A stretch of DNA of 64,000 nucleotides from REEB506 sp049317545 (GTDB taxonomy: Bacteria; Pseudomonadota; Alphaproteobacteria; Caulobacterales; Aquidulcibacteraceae): contig JBMOIB010000001.1 in the NCBI GenBank assembly GCA_049317545.1, positions 60,634 through 124,633 on the forward strand, read 5' to 3'. The notes beneath the pieces were generated by a model that was given only the letters and a program-made list of their open reading frames with translations, ran no database searches and was not told where the DNA came from. Positions 1 to 7,563 of the stretch are shown here, in pieces (within the stretch, counting starts at the first letter, position 1; each line of letters starts with the position of its first letter). Made by a program: the position numbers and the translations under genes.

Positions 1-804
1 CGCTGTCACGACCCAGCACGCCGCCTTCATCGCCACGCCAGCCGGCGTCTCGTAGCGCTGCAGCAGCGCCTCGATGGCGCCGACCACGCCCGCAGGATCG
101 ATCTCCTGTTCGCGGATCAGCTTCCCGAGCGGGCCGATGCGCAGCATTTTCGGCGCAGTCGCGCGTGCGTTCGGGCCGAGCACGTAATCCGTGTCGAGCG
201 GATTGATCGCGATGTCGCGCCAACCGGCGGCGGCGAGGATGCCTGCGGTGCGCGCCTTGTCGGCGAAGGCGAACGGGCCCGGCGCGGTCGGATCGGGCGG
301 GGTCGGCGGGGTCTTCAGGAACGGCAGGCCGGCCATGATCGTCTCGCGCGCCCAGGCGTTCTCCGCCATCGTGCGCCAGCAGATGAAGGCGAGCCGTGCG
401 CCGGGCTTCATCGCCGCGCCGATATGCGCGAAGGCCGCTGTCGGATCCTCGAAGAACATCACGCCGAACCGCGAGAAGGCCGCGTCGAACGGCGCGTGCG
501 GCAGCGGATCGCGCCCGGCGTCGGCGCAGATGTAGGTGATGTCGCCGCCTTTGCGCATGGCGAGGTCGACAAGCGGCGCCGAAATGTCCACGGCCGTCAC
601 CGCGCCGCCCGGCGCAACGCGCGCGGCGATCTCGCGGCTCGTCGCGCCCGCGCCGCAGCCGATGTCGAGCACGTTCTCTCCAGCGGCGGGGGCGAGAGCG
701 GCGAGGGCGGCGGCGCCGAGTGGGGCGAGCATGGCGTCGAGCGCCTCGTTCTCCTCCACCCAAACAAAGCCGGCGTCGTGGTTCCAATAATCAGCCTGAG
801 TCAT
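1..804 (-). CDS. class I SAM-dependent methyltransferase, 3' end cut by window edge
   Basis: This gene reads off the left edge with 268 codons visible and no stop. Translation gives MTQADYWNHDAG at the start, then the SAM-binding motif I VLDIGCGAGAT near residues 45-55, the acidic motif II region AVDIS about 20 residues later, and a post-motif region PFDAAFSRFGVMFF typical of the UbiE/Methyltransf_11-25 type. The last visible residues resemble the WxVTA ending common in this family, so probably only a few residues are missing. The substrate cannot be named. The start ATG is preceded by a short gap before the divergent acetyltransferase gene. Small-molecule rather than protein or RNA methylation is an inference from the compact single-domain architecture. 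Confidence 0.8.
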   Translation of the reverse strand, partial: MTQADYWNHDAGFVWVEENEALDAMLAPLGAAALAALAPAAGENVLDIGCGAGATSREIAARVAPGGAVTAVDISAPLVDLAMRKGGDITYICADAGRDPLPHAPFDAAFSRFGVMFFEDPTAAFAHIGAAMKPGARLAFICWRTMAENAWARETIMAGLPFLKTPPTPPDPTAPGPFAFADKARTAGILAAAGWRDIAINPLDTDYVLGPNARATAPKMLRIGPLGKLIREQEIDPAGVVGAIEALLQRYETPAGVAMKAACWVVTA

Positions 805-850
805 TGGCCCTGGATGCCACGGACCAAATCGTCCTGCTACAAGCGCGTGC

Positions 851-1390
851 ATGCATGATGCGCCCGTCCTGACGACCGAACGCCTGATCCTGCGGGCGTG
901 GCGGGCCGACGACGTCGAACCGCTCATCGCGATGATGGCCGACGCAGACGTCGCCCGCTTCCTCACCGCCGACGCGCGTCCGGCCGATCGCGGCGCCACC
1001 TGGCGGGCCTTGGCGGGGTTCCTCGGCCATTGGCTGTTGCGCGGCTATGGCCTGTTCGCCGTCGAGGAACGTGCGACCGGCGCCTTCGTCGGCCGGGCGG
1101 GTCCATGGCGGCCGGAAGGTTGGCCTGGCTTCGAGATCGGTTGGGGCTTGGCGCGGCCGTTCTGGGGGCGCGGCTACGCGACCGAGGCCGCACGCGCGGC
1201 CGGCGACTGGGCGTTCCAGGCGTTCGATCTGACGGACGTCATCCACCTGATCCACGTCGACAATGTGCGCTCGCAGAATGTGGCGATGCGGCTCGGCGCG
1301 TCGCCGCGCACGCCGACGCTCCACGCTGGCCAGCCGCATGTGATCTGGGGCGCGACGCGCGCGGATTGGGGCCGGAGCCGTCCCGACTAG
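851..1390 (+). CDS. GNAT family N-acetyltransferase (RimJ/RimL type)
   Basis: A 179-residue GNAT protein beginning MHDAPVLTTERLILRAW, the standard beta-1 strand of the RimJ/RimL/SpeG-like group (Acetyltransf_3). The acetyl-CoA loop is seen in GLARPFWGRGYATEAA, equivalent to the R/Q-x-x-G-x-G/A motif A. The C-terminal NVRSQNVAMRLGA segment matches the usual N-x-x-S-x-x-V-x-x-x-x-G motif. It would transfer acetyl from acetyl-CoA to a primary amine; protein N-terminus, antibiotic or small amine cannot be distinguished. It stands alone between a divergent methyltransferase gene and a convergent yaiI-like gene; its TAG stop overlaps the yaiI stop by four bases. Confidence 0.88.
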   Translation: MHDAPVLTTERLILRAWRADDVEPLIAMMADADVARFLTADARPADRGATWRALAGFLGHWLLRGYGLFAVEERATGAFVGRAGPWRPEGWPGFEIGWGLARPFWGRGYATEAARAAGDWAFQAFDLTDVIHLIHVDNVRSQNVAMRLGASPRTPTLHAGQPHVIWGATRADWGRSRPD

Positions 1391-1836
1391 CGGGGCGCCA
1401 TCGCCTTGCGGACGGCGGCGTCGAGCGCGGAGAGGAACCGTGAGCGATCGGCGGCGGAAAACGGCTTCGGCCCGCCGCCGCCCTCGCCGAAGGACCGCAG
1501 GTGCTCCATCAGTGCGCGCTGCGCGAGCGCGGCGCCGATCGAGCTTTCGGTGAACGCCTTGCCCGTGGCTCCAAGCGCCAGGCCGCCGGCCTTCAAGGTG
1601 CGGTCAGCCAAGGGAATGTCGTTGGTGATGACGATGTCGCGCGGTTGCACGCGTTCGGCGATCCAATCGTCGGCGGCGTCGGGGCCCGCGTCGACAACGA
1701 CGAGTGCGATGTCGGGCGGCGTGCGAATGAAGCTATTGGCGACGACGTGGACCTTGCAGCCGCACCGACGCGCGACCTTGTAGACCTCTTCCTTCACCGG
1801 GCAGGCGTCGGCGTCGATAAAAATGGTCGGGGCCAT
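1387..1836 (-). CDS. YaiI/YqxD family protein (DUF188, UPF0178)
   Basis: A 149-residue protein starting MAPTIFIDADACPVK, the invariant N-terminal signature of the DUF188/UPF0178 family, followed by VVANSFIRTP, the VVDAGPDAADDWI acidic segment and DIVITNDIPLADRTL. The fold is PIN-like and a nuclease role has been proposed for relatives, but the function is not established. The ATG shares its A with the TGA of the upstream LytTR gene (TGATG), so translation is probably coupled to that regulator. An ATG three codons further upstream (1845) is possible, but the overlap favours the later one. The end is convergent with the acetyltransferase gene. Confidence 0.9.
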   Translation of the reverse strand: MAPTIFIDADACPVKEEVYKVARRCGCKVHVVANSFIRTPPDIALVVVDAGPDAADDWIAERVQPRDIVITNDIPLADRTLKAGGLALGATGKAFTESSIGAALAQRALMEHLRSFGEGGGGPKPFSAADRSRFLSALDAAVRKAMAPR

Positions 1837-2654
1837 CAGAACCATCCCAGGTCGCGCAAAGATTTGACGTTGCGCCGGCTCACCGGGACGGTCGCGCCGC
1901 TCTTGAGCACCAGATCGACACGCCCCTCCGCGCGGCGGACTTCGGCGATCGCGGCGCGCGCCGTCCACCACGAGCGGTGCGTCTGCGCGCCTTCGAGCCC
2001 CTCGAGTTCGGCGATGGCGTCGGCGAGACGGAACAGGATGAGGTCCTGGCCCTTAGAGGTGTGCAGGCGCAGGTAATGGTCCTCGGCTTCGACCGCGTAG
2101 AGCTCCGCGCCCAGGAGTTTCGACGGCAGGCGTTTGAGGAACGCCGGCGTTGCAGCGGTCGAGGGCGCAGCCGCATCCGTCCGCAATGTCGGCGGGCGCA
2201 CCAGCATCATGATGGCGGTCATCGCGGCTGCGACGGTGAGGACGGCGCCAATCAGGTACCGACCTGCGCCGGGAGCAAGGCCAAACAGGGCGGCGGTATA
2301 GGCCCAAACCATCAGGGTGATCGGCGGCGTGATGAGAAGGGTGATGGCGGCCCATGTGGCCAACCTGGATTGCCCCGGCGAGCGGGTCGCCGTCATCCCT
2401 GAGGCGACCGCTCCGATCGCCGCGCCAGCGACCATGGTCGGGACCCAGTAAAGCAGCCGCGTCGCGAGCGAGGCGTCCCCGGTGCCGAATGCGCCGACGA
2501 TCGCCATGAACACGCCTGCAAGCGCCGCGACCCCGAAACCGGTTCCAAAATCAGTCAGCCGACCCCACGCCATTCGCGCAGCGCGAACGGTGAAGCCCTG
2601 CGGCTCACGGATTTGCGGCGACCATTCACGCATGCGCACGAGCCTTCGATCCAC
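1836..2654 (-). CDS. membrane-anchored LytTR-family transcriptional regulator
   Basis: A 272-residue protein with four hydrophobic segments in the first ~155 residues (for example VAALAGVFMAIVGAF and LIGAVLTVAAAMTAIMML), then a proline/alanine linker and a C-terminal LytTR DNA-binding domain from about residue 175 (LYAVEAEDHYLRLHT, HRSWWTARAAI, VPVSRRNVKSLRDLG). There is no receiver domain, so the membrane part replaces the usual phosphorylation input. The gene diverges from a DUF2306 membrane protein 59 bases away and is coupled to yaiI downstream. Membrane-bound LytTR proteins are often paired with small membrane proteins that control them; applying that to this pair is inference. An internal ATG at codon 8 is an alternative start. 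Confidence 0.85.
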   Translation of the reverse strand: MDRRLVRMREWSPQIREPQGFTVRAARMAWGRLTDFGTGFGVAALAGVFMAIVGAFGTGDASLATRLLYWVPTMVAGAAIGAVASGMTATRSPGQSRLATWAAITLLITPPITLMVWAYTAALFGLAPGAGRYLIGAVLTVAAAMTAIMMLVRPPTLRTDAAAPSTAATPAFLKRLPSKLLGAELYAVEAEDHYLRLHTSKGQDLILFRLADAIAELEGLEGAQTHRSWWTARAAIAEVRRAEGRVDLVLKSGATVPVSRRNVKSLRDLGWF

Positions 2655-2713
2655 GGGCGGGGCACCAGAAACAGGCGGCGATTGCGCCGCGCCCGCAGCG
2701 GAGATGCCTCACA

Positions 2714-3265
2714 ATGAATGGTTCGACAACGCGTCCCTCGCCTCAAAGACCGCCGGCTTTTGCGCTGCGCATGGCGATCACGATCGGGATCGCGCTGGCT
2801 GTGGCGGCCGTCGCCATGGGTCCGGTTTGGCGCGGGGTCTTCGCCTCGGCGAGCCAAGGATTGCATCTGCACTTCGACGCCGCGCTGCTCGCTCGCCAGA
2901 GCCTTGCGGTGAAGCTGCACATCGCCGCCGCCGTCGCGGCGCTCGCGATCGGCGCGTTCATCCTCGCGCGGCGGAAGGGCGGCGGCCTGCACCGCACCCT
3001 GGGCTGGGTTTGGGTGATCGCGATGGCCGGCACAGCGGTCAGTTCGCTCTTCATCCGCACCATCAACCACGGCGCGCTGAGCTACATCCATTTGCTGACC
3101 GGGTGGGTCCTGATCGCCTTGCCGCTCGGTCTCATCGCGATCCGCAACCGGAGCGTCGTTCAACATCGGCGCACGATGGTCGGGCTTTACATCGGCGGCC
3201 TGATCGTCGCGGGGGCGTTCACCTTCATTCCCGGCCGGCTGCTATGGGCGGTGTTCGTCGGTTGA
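2714..3265 (+). CDS. DUF2306 family membrane protein
   Basis: A 183-residue integral membrane protein with four predicted helices: residues about 18-36, 65-85, 97-115 and 125-143, plus a shorter C-terminal hydrophobic stretch. The conserved DUF2306 pattern is visible: KLHIAAAVAALAIGAF, HRTLGWVWVIAM and the R-x(4)-QHRRTMVGLY segment with histidines facing the membrane boundary. The biochemical function of the family is unknown; the conserved histidines could bind haem or metal, but that is speculative. The gene is divergent from the LytTR regulator, sharing a 59-base promoter region, so it is the obvious candidate target or partner of that regulator. Confidence 0.8.
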   Translation: MNGSTTRPSPQRPPAFALRMAITIGIALAVAAVAMGPVWRGVFASASQGLHLHFDAALLARQSLAVKLHIAAAVAALAIGAFILARRKGGGLHRTLGWVWVIAMAGTAVSSLFIRTINHGALSYIHLLTGWVLIALPLGLIAIRNRSVVQHRRTMVGLYIGGLIVAGAFTFIPGRLLWAVFVG

Positions 3266-3321
3266 TGGCGTCGCCAAACCGTCGCGGCCCTGCTTTAACT
3301 CGGTCGCGACGGAGATCCCCC

Positions 3322-4446
3322 ATGCGCCTGAAGGTCCTTGCTCTCGCTCTCGCCGCTGCGGCGGCATCCTGCGCCGCGCCGCAGGTCGATCGGGCTCCCG
3401 CGTTGACGGCCCTGGCGGATTTTCCCCAGGCCCCGCCGACGCCGGCATTGCCGACCGGACCGATCTCAAAGCTGGTGATCGGCTCGTGCCTCAACGAGGA
3501 ATGGAACAGGAGCCAGGCGGCGCTCGAGCGCATGACCGCCGAAAAGGCCGACCTCGCGATCCTGATGGGCGACAACGTCTACGGGTCCGGCACGGAAGAC
3601 GATCCCCAGCTCTCGGATCTGCGCGCCTCCTATTGGCAGCAGGCGCGGCGCAAGGAATTCAAGGCGCTGGTGTCGTCCACGCCGACCTTGGCTGTGTGGG
3701 ACGACCATGATTTCGGCAAGAACGACGGCGGCGGAGAGGATTTCCCTGGGCGAGTCGTCGCGCAGAAAATGTTCGACGCCTTCTGGCGCGTCGGTCCCGG
3801 CGATCCGCGCGCCCATGACGACGGCGTTTACGGCTCTTGGATGATCGGCCCCGCGGGGCAACGCGTGCAGATCATCCTGCTTGACACCCGCTATTGGCGC
3901 TCGCCGCTCAAACCGACGGATCAGCGCAACGCCAAAGGCAAGGAGCGGTGGGTCGAAGACGTGACCCCGGGCAAGACCATGCTTGGCGAAGGCCAATGGC
4001 GCTGGCTCGCGGGCGAACTGAAGAAGCCGGCGGACCTGCGTCTTGTCGTTTCGTCGGTGCAGATCGCGGCGCTCGGCCACGGCTACGAGAAATGGGGCAA
4101 TTTCCCGCTGGAGCGGACGCGGTTCTTCGACCTCGTGAAATCCACTGGCGCCAAGGGCGTCGTCGTCCTGTCCGGCGATCGCCACTACACGGCGATCAAT
4201 ATGGAGCCAGTCGCCGCGCCCTATCCGATCTACGATTTCACCTCGAGCGCCATAAACATGCCCTGGGGCGCTGGCGAATCTGAAACGCTGCCGACGATGG
4301 TCTCGCCCGCCTATACGCAGGAAAACTATGGCGTCGTGTCGATCGACTGGACCAAGCGGACCGTCACGCTGGAGGCGCGCGACAAGCAGGGCCAGCCGAT
4401 CTTCGCTAAGGCCATTCCTTTCGCTGAGATCGGCGCCGGGGGCTGA
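3322..4446 (+). CDS. PhoD-like alkaline phosphatase family lipoprotein
   Basis: A 374-residue protein with a lipoprotein signal peptide (MRLKVLALALAAAAASC, lipobox AASC at residues 14-17). The metallophosphoesterase core follows: GDNVYGSG for metal binding, WDDHDFGKND characteristic of PhoD-like enzymes, LLDTRYWR, and SGDRHYTAIN near the C-terminus. It should hydrolyse phosphomonoesters or diesters at the periplasmic face or cell surface using a binuclear metal centre. GGAG lies 8 bases before the ATG at 3322; the reading frame is open further upstream, but the signal peptide and the overlap with the DUF2306 gene fix this start. A 7-bp GC hairpin (4453-4471), inside the end of the convergent ptsN gene, follows the stop. 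Confidence 0.85.
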   Translation: MRLKVLALALAAAAASCAAPQVDRAPALTALADFPQAPPTPALPTGPISKLVIGSCLNEEWNRSQAALERMTAEKADLAILMGDNVYGSGTEDDPQLSDLRASYWQQARRKEFKALVSSTPTLAVWDDHDFGKNDGGGEDFPGRVVAQKMFDAFWRVGPGDPRAHDDGVYGSWMIGPAGQRVQIILLDTRYWRSPLKPTDQRNAKGKERWVEDVTPGKTMLGEGQWRWLAGELKKPADLRLVVSSVQIAALGHGYEKWGNFPLERTRFFDLVKSTGAKGVVVLSGDRHYTAINMEPVAAPYPIYDFTSSAINMPWGAGESETLPTMVSPAYTQENYGVVSIDWTKRTVTLEARDKQGQPIFAKAIPFAEIGAGG

Positions 4447-4449
4447 GCG

Positions 4450-4917
4450 CTAGGCCGCGTCGCTCGCGGCCGCACCGCGAAATACAGAAGCGATTTCGTC
4501 GACGCCGCGGGCGTCGCGGAGCTTTTCGCGCAGGTCCGACCGACGGAAGAACCGCGACAGGCGCGCCAACGCCTTCAAATGATCGCCGCCCCGGTCGACT
4601 GGGGCAAGCAAGAGCACCATCAGGTCCGCCGGGCGCGTATCGATGGCGCCGAAGTCGATGGGCGGATCGAGCCGCGCGAAAGCGGCGATCGGCCCCCTTA
4701 TCCCGGCCACCCGCGCATGCGGCATGGCCACGCCGTCGCCTACGCCGGTCCCGGACAGGCGCTCGCGCATGAGCACGCTGTCGAAGGCCGCGCGCGGGTC
4801 GACCCCGGCCAGCGGCGCGAGGGTCTCTACCAAGACCTGGATGGCCTGACGCTTGGACGTCGCAGCGAGCCGCGGCGTGATCGCCTCGGTCAGGATCAAG
4901 TCATCGAGTGCGCCCAT
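4450..4917 (-). CDS. ptsN: PTS IIA-like nitrogen regulatory protein PtsN (EIIANtr)
   Basis: A 155-residue PTS EIIA type-2 domain protein. The phosphorylatable histidine is His67 in GDGVAMPHARV; the flanking ERLSGTGVG and the C-terminal LKALARLSRFFR also match PtsN. In the nitrogen PTS the phosphate flows PtsP-NPr-PtsN and the protein regulates potassium and nitrogen homeostasis and, in alphaproteobacteria, the stringent response; there is no sugar permease. It lies 36 bases downstream of hpf on the same strand, the usual alphaproteobacterial order, but rpoN, which often precedes this pair, is not present upstream. It converges on the PhoD-like gene with a 3-base gap. Confidence 0.93.
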   Translation of the reverse strand: MGALDDLILTEAITPRLAATSKRQAIQVLVETLAPLAGVDPRAAFDSVLMRERLSGTGVGDGVAMPHARVAGIRGPIAAFARLDPPIDFGAIDTRPADLMVLLLAPVDRGGDHLKALARLSRFFRRSDLREKLRDARGVDEIASVFRGAAASDAA

Positions 4918-4953
4918 CGTCGTCGGAACCTCGTTTCGGGCGCCGCGCGACGT

Positions 4954-5559
4954 TCAGTTGGCGTCTTGCGTGCGCTGCGGATCGACCCAACCGATATTTC
5001 CGTCCGCACGTCGGTACACGAGGTTAAGGCCCCCGTGCGCCGCATTGCGAAACAACAATGCTGGCTCCGACGCCAAGTCCAGTTGCAAAACCGCCATGGA
5101 GACCGTCAACGTCGGCACTTTGACTTGGGTTTCGGCAATGACGAGGGGGCCGGCGTCTATCGAAGCGGCAGTTTCGACGTCTTCTACGTCCGCGTCGTCG
5201 CCCGATGCGGCGAGCACGTAGGAAACCGCTGTCTCTGCAGATAGCGAAGATTTGTGACCGTTATGATGATTCTTGAGCTTCCGCTTATAGCGGCGGATGC
5301 GGTTCTCGATCTTTTCAAGCGCCGCTGTGAAAGCGGCGTGGGCATCGCCGCCTTGAGCTTCGGCCTGGAGGTTGATGCCGGAATCCAAGTGGACGACGCA
5401 GTCGACCTCGAAAAACGGACCGTTTCGGGAGACGGTGACTAGCGCCTCGGCGGGTCGGCTTGCGAAGTACTTCGACACGCTGCGCGAGAGCTCGTCGTCT
5501 ATCCGGGACTTCAAGGCCTCGCCGACATCGACCTGACGACCCGCGACCTGAACACGCAT
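4954..5559 (-). CDS. hpf: ribosome hibernation promoting factor, long form
   Basis: A 201-residue long-form HPF. Residues 1-100 form the S30AE/RaiA domain that binds the 30S subunit (MRVQVAGRQVDVGEALKSRI, VDCVVHLDSGINLQAEA, KIENRIRRYKRKLKNHH). After an acidic linker, residues about 140-195 form the C-terminal dimerisation domain (LDLASEPALLFRNAAHGG, LNLVYRRADGNIGWVD) that drives 100S ribosome formation in stationary phase. A strong Shine-Dalgarno AAGGAGAGG precedes the ATG by 4-6 bases. The gene is probably cotranscribed with ptsN. It diverges from a small membrane protein gene across 176 bases that should carry both promoters. Confidence 0.93.
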   Translation of the reverse strand: MRVQVAGRQVDVGEALKSRIDDELSRSVSKYFASRPAEALVTVSRNGPFFEVDCVVHLDSGINLQAEAQGGDAHAAFTAALEKIENRIRRYKRKLKNHHNGHKSSLSAETAVSYVLAASGDDADVEDVETAASIDAGPLVIAETQVKVPTLTVSMAVLQLDLASEPALLFRNAAHGGLNLVYRRADGNIGWVDPQRTQDAN

Positions 5560-5735
5560 GCGCCTCTCCTTCCGATGGAGCCAAGGCCCCAGCTCGTACC
5601 CCTGACGCTCGCGCCGGGGTTGTCGCTTGTCAATTGCGACACGCGGCCATGTTGGGCGGGCGGCCTCGCGCGCCTTTACTTCGCGTTCACCAACGCGGCC
5701 CAGCGTTCCTCGTGAGAAACGTCCAGGAGGCGGTC

Positions 5736-6020
5736 ATGTCCCATTCGCAGGCCCATGCGGCGAAGTCTGGTTTATCGCGCGGCGCGTCGTTTTCGTGGCG
5801 TCGCGCCATCGGATTGTCGCAGGCGCAGGCGCGTGTTTCGCGGCAGATCGGCGTGCCGTTGTCGCGTTCCGGGCGTCAACAAAAGCTCGGCCGGATCGCG
5901 CTGAAGCTGATCGCCTTCATGGCCCTGACGATTGTGGTGCTCGGCGCAGCGCTGATCTTCAACCGGCCGGACGCCGCCGCAGGTTTCCTGCACACTGTCG
6001 GTCTGCACGTCGGTCCGTAA
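5736..6020 (+). CDS. small single-pass membrane protein, unknown function
   Basis: A 94-residue protein of no family I recognise. The N-terminal ~55 residues are basic and rich in Ser, Arg and Gln (SWRRAIGLSQAQARVSRQ); residues about 58-75 (LIAFMALTIVVLGAALIF) form a single membrane helix; a short tail ends HVGP. The ATG was chosen because AGGAGG sits five bases before it, the best Shine-Dalgarno in this part of the window. The frame is open upstream to 5460, but that stretch overlaps hpf and lacks a comparable signal. The arrangement suggests a cytoplasmic basic domain anchored to the inner membrane. It is isolated between hpf (divergent) and an XRE regulator (convergent). Confidence 0.65.
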   Translation: MSHSQAHAAKSGLSRGASFSWRRAIGLSQAQARVSRQIGVPLSRSGRQQKLGRIALKLIAFMALTIVVLGAALIFNRPDAAAGFLHTVGLHVGP

Positions 6021-6027
6021 GAGGCGG

Positions 6028-6264
6028 TCACTCGGCCGCGTCGTCGAGCGCGTCTTCTTCGCCTGGTTCGTAGCTCAAAAGGTCAGCCGGCTGGCAGTCC
6101 AGCTCCCGGCACAATGCCGACAGGGTTGAGAACCGGATCGCTTTTGCCTTGCCAGTCTTCAGGATCGACAGATTGGCGAGCGTGATGCCCACGCGGTCGC
6201 ACAATTCCGTCAGCGACATCCGCCGTTCAAGCAACATGCGATCGAGGGTCACGCGAATAGCCAT
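6028..6264 (-). CDS. XRE-family helix-turn-helix regulator
   Basis: A 78-residue Cro/C1-type (HTH_26, YozG-like) regulator. The whole protein is the helix-turn-helix: MAIRVTLDRMLLERRMSLTEL, then CDRVGITLANLSILKTGKAKA as helices 2-3, and the family tail LCRELDCQPADLLSYEPGEE. It starts two bases after the DUF2975 gene on the same strand, so the two are cotranscribed. DUF2975-XRE pairs recur in bacteria, and the regulator is generally assumed to autoregulate the pair. The GATA-AAC-GATA direct repeat at 6908-6918, upstream of the operon, is a possible operator. The start ATG is clear; longer in-frame versions would overlap the DUF2975 gene entirely. Confidence 0.9.
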   Translation of the reverse strand: MAIRVTLDRMLLERRMSLTELCDRVGITLANLSILKTGKAKAIRFSTLSALCRELDCQPADLLSYEPGEEDALDDAAE

Positions 6265-6266
6265 CT

Positions 6267-6851
6267 TCAGATCGTCAATTCTTGTTCTTCTTTCAGTCGC
6301 GCGCCCTCGCGGAACACCTCGGCGAGCACCACTACAATCGCGATCGTGAACCAAGCCATGAGGTCGATCTTCATGCCGACCTTGATGTGAGCGTCGGCCG
6401 GTTGGCCAAGGGCCATGACGAGGATCCCGGTCAGCCCGGCCACAGCGATCCGGCCCAATTCGATGCCGATGAGGGCGATCCAGATCGCGCGCAAATGGCC
6501 GGCGTTGCCCTTTCGAAAGGGCTCGCCCGAGCTGAAACTCTGGAACAGCGCCTTGAGCCGTTGAACAACGACGAGGCCGCCGGTGACGATCACCAAGGCG
6601 CCAAGCAACCCGGGCACAGCAACCTGCCAGGGGTCCACGGTCAGATTGTAGCGGACATTGCCCGATTGGTTGGCAGCGCCGGTGGAGAAGATCGAAGCGG
6701 CCATAAGCCCGCCATGGACCGCCAGGAGCAGGCCGCCGTAAGCGATCGCCGCCAGCCCGATGCCGAGCGCCGCGATCCAAAACAGCACCGCCGCCACGTC
6801 CAAACCGATCTTGATATACGCGGCGATCGAGCCGCGACCGAGGGCCTTCAT
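6267..6851 (-). CDS. DUF2975 family membrane protein
   Basis: A 194-residue inner-membrane protein with four hydrophobic segments (residues about 13-48, 78-98, 122-147, 167-183). The DUF2975 features are present: an N-terminal two-helix block, a short extracytoplasmic loop (SGNVRYNLTVDPW), VVVQRLKALFQSFSSGEPFRKGN before the third helix, and a last helix followed by the charged REGARLKEEQEL. Function is unknown; relatives are paired with a small XRE regulator, as here. The membrane protein may act as the sensor or as an anti-regulator, which is inference from pairing only. It is the first gene of the two-gene operon and diverges from rdgB. Confidence 0.85.
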   Translation of the reverse strand: MKALGRGSIAAYIKIGLDVAAVLFWIAALGIGLAAIAYGGLLLAVHGGLMAASIFSTGAANQSGNVRYNLTVDPWQVAVPGLLGALVIVTGGLVVVQRLKALFQSFSSGEPFRKGNAGHLRAIWIALIGIELGRIAVAGLTGILVMALGQPADAHIKVGMKIDLMAWFTIAIVVVLAEVFREGARLKEEQELTI

Positions 6852-6900
6852 CGAGCGCTCCCAACGCTTGGGGCAACTTTGCCCAATGTGTGTACGCCGA

Positions 6901-6920
6901 CTTTATTGATAAACGATATA
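6901..6920. promoter_or_regulatory. AT-rich segment with GATA-AAC-GATA repeat, candidate XRE operator/promoter
   Basis: The 115-base gap between the divergent DUF2975 operon and rdgB contains a conspicuously AT-rich 20-mer in an otherwise GC-rich window. It contains a direct repeat GATA-N3-GATA (6908-6918), which also forms an imperfect dyad with flanking ATTG and CGAT. Its place about 50 bases before both start codons suits an operator or -10 region for the XRE/DUF2975 pair. No sigma-70 -35/-10 pair can be assigned with confidence. Confidence 0.35.
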
Positions 6921-6966
6921 GGCCGGAGGTCTATGCAGAAAAGCTCAGTCGCATTAAGCCAACCCC

Positions 6967-7563
6967 ATGTTTGCTCTCCCCCGCCTCGCCGGCCGCCTCG
7001 TCGTCGCCAGCCACAATGCGGGCAAAGTCCGTGAAATCGGCGATCTTCTGGCGCCCTTGGGCGTCGAGGCGGTTTCGGCCGGCGAACTCGGCCTGCCCGA
7101 GCCCGAAGAAACCGAAGACAGCTTCGTCGGCAACGCTTTGCTCAAGGCCCGCGCCGCCAGCGAGGCGTCGGGACTTCCGGCGCTGGCGGACGATTCAGGG
7201 CTCGAGGTTACGGCCCTGGCCGGCGCTCCCGGCGTTTTTTCGGCGCGCTGGGCTGGCCCGACCCGCAATTTTGACGTGGCCATGGCGCGGGTGACGAGCC
7301 TTCTGGCGTCTGAAGATGATCGGTCCGCCCGGTTCGTATGCGCGTTGGCGCTCGTTGCCCCCGGCGCCGATCCATTGGTCGTGGAAGGCGAGGTGCGCGG
7401 TTCGATCGCCGCGGCGCCGAAAGGCCGGCTTGGGTTCGGTTACGATCCGATTTTCGTTCCACACGGATCGTTCAAGACGTTCGCCGAGATCGAACCGGCG
7501 CAAAAGCACGCGATCAGCCACCGCGCACAGGCTTTCGCCAAGCTTCTCGCCGCGTTGTCGTGA
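6967..7563 (+). CDS. rdgB: XTP/dITP diphosphatase (HAM1 family)
   Basis: A 198-residue Ham1p/RdgB protein. The substrate-binding loop LVVASHNAGKVREI is at residues 11-24, the catalytic EDSFVGNALLKARAA and LADDSGLEV follow, and the C-terminal GFGYDPIFVP and HAISHRAQA motifs are intact. It hydrolyses dITP, dHAPTP and XTP to the monophosphate plus pyrophosphate, keeping deaminated purines out of DNA. The stop overlaps the hemW start (GTGA), as in many alphaproteobacteria where rdgB and hemW form an operon. Length is normal for the family. The start ATG lies shortly after an AT-rich promoter-like stretch. Confidence 0.95.
   Translation: MFALPRLAGRLVVASHNAGKVREIGDLLAPLGVEAVSAGELGLPEPEETEDSFVGNALLKARAASEASGLPALADDSGLEVTALAGAPGVFSARWAGPTRNFDVAMARVTSLLASEDDRSARFVCALALVAPGADPLVVEGEVRGSIAAAPKGRLGFGYDPIFVPHGSFKTFAEIEPAQKHAISHRAQAFAKLLAALS

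Noticed and set aside
2482..3321. N-terminal extension of the PhoD-like frame
   Set aside because: It overlaps the LytTR gene and the whole DUF2306 gene; the lipoprotein signal peptide begins at 3322.
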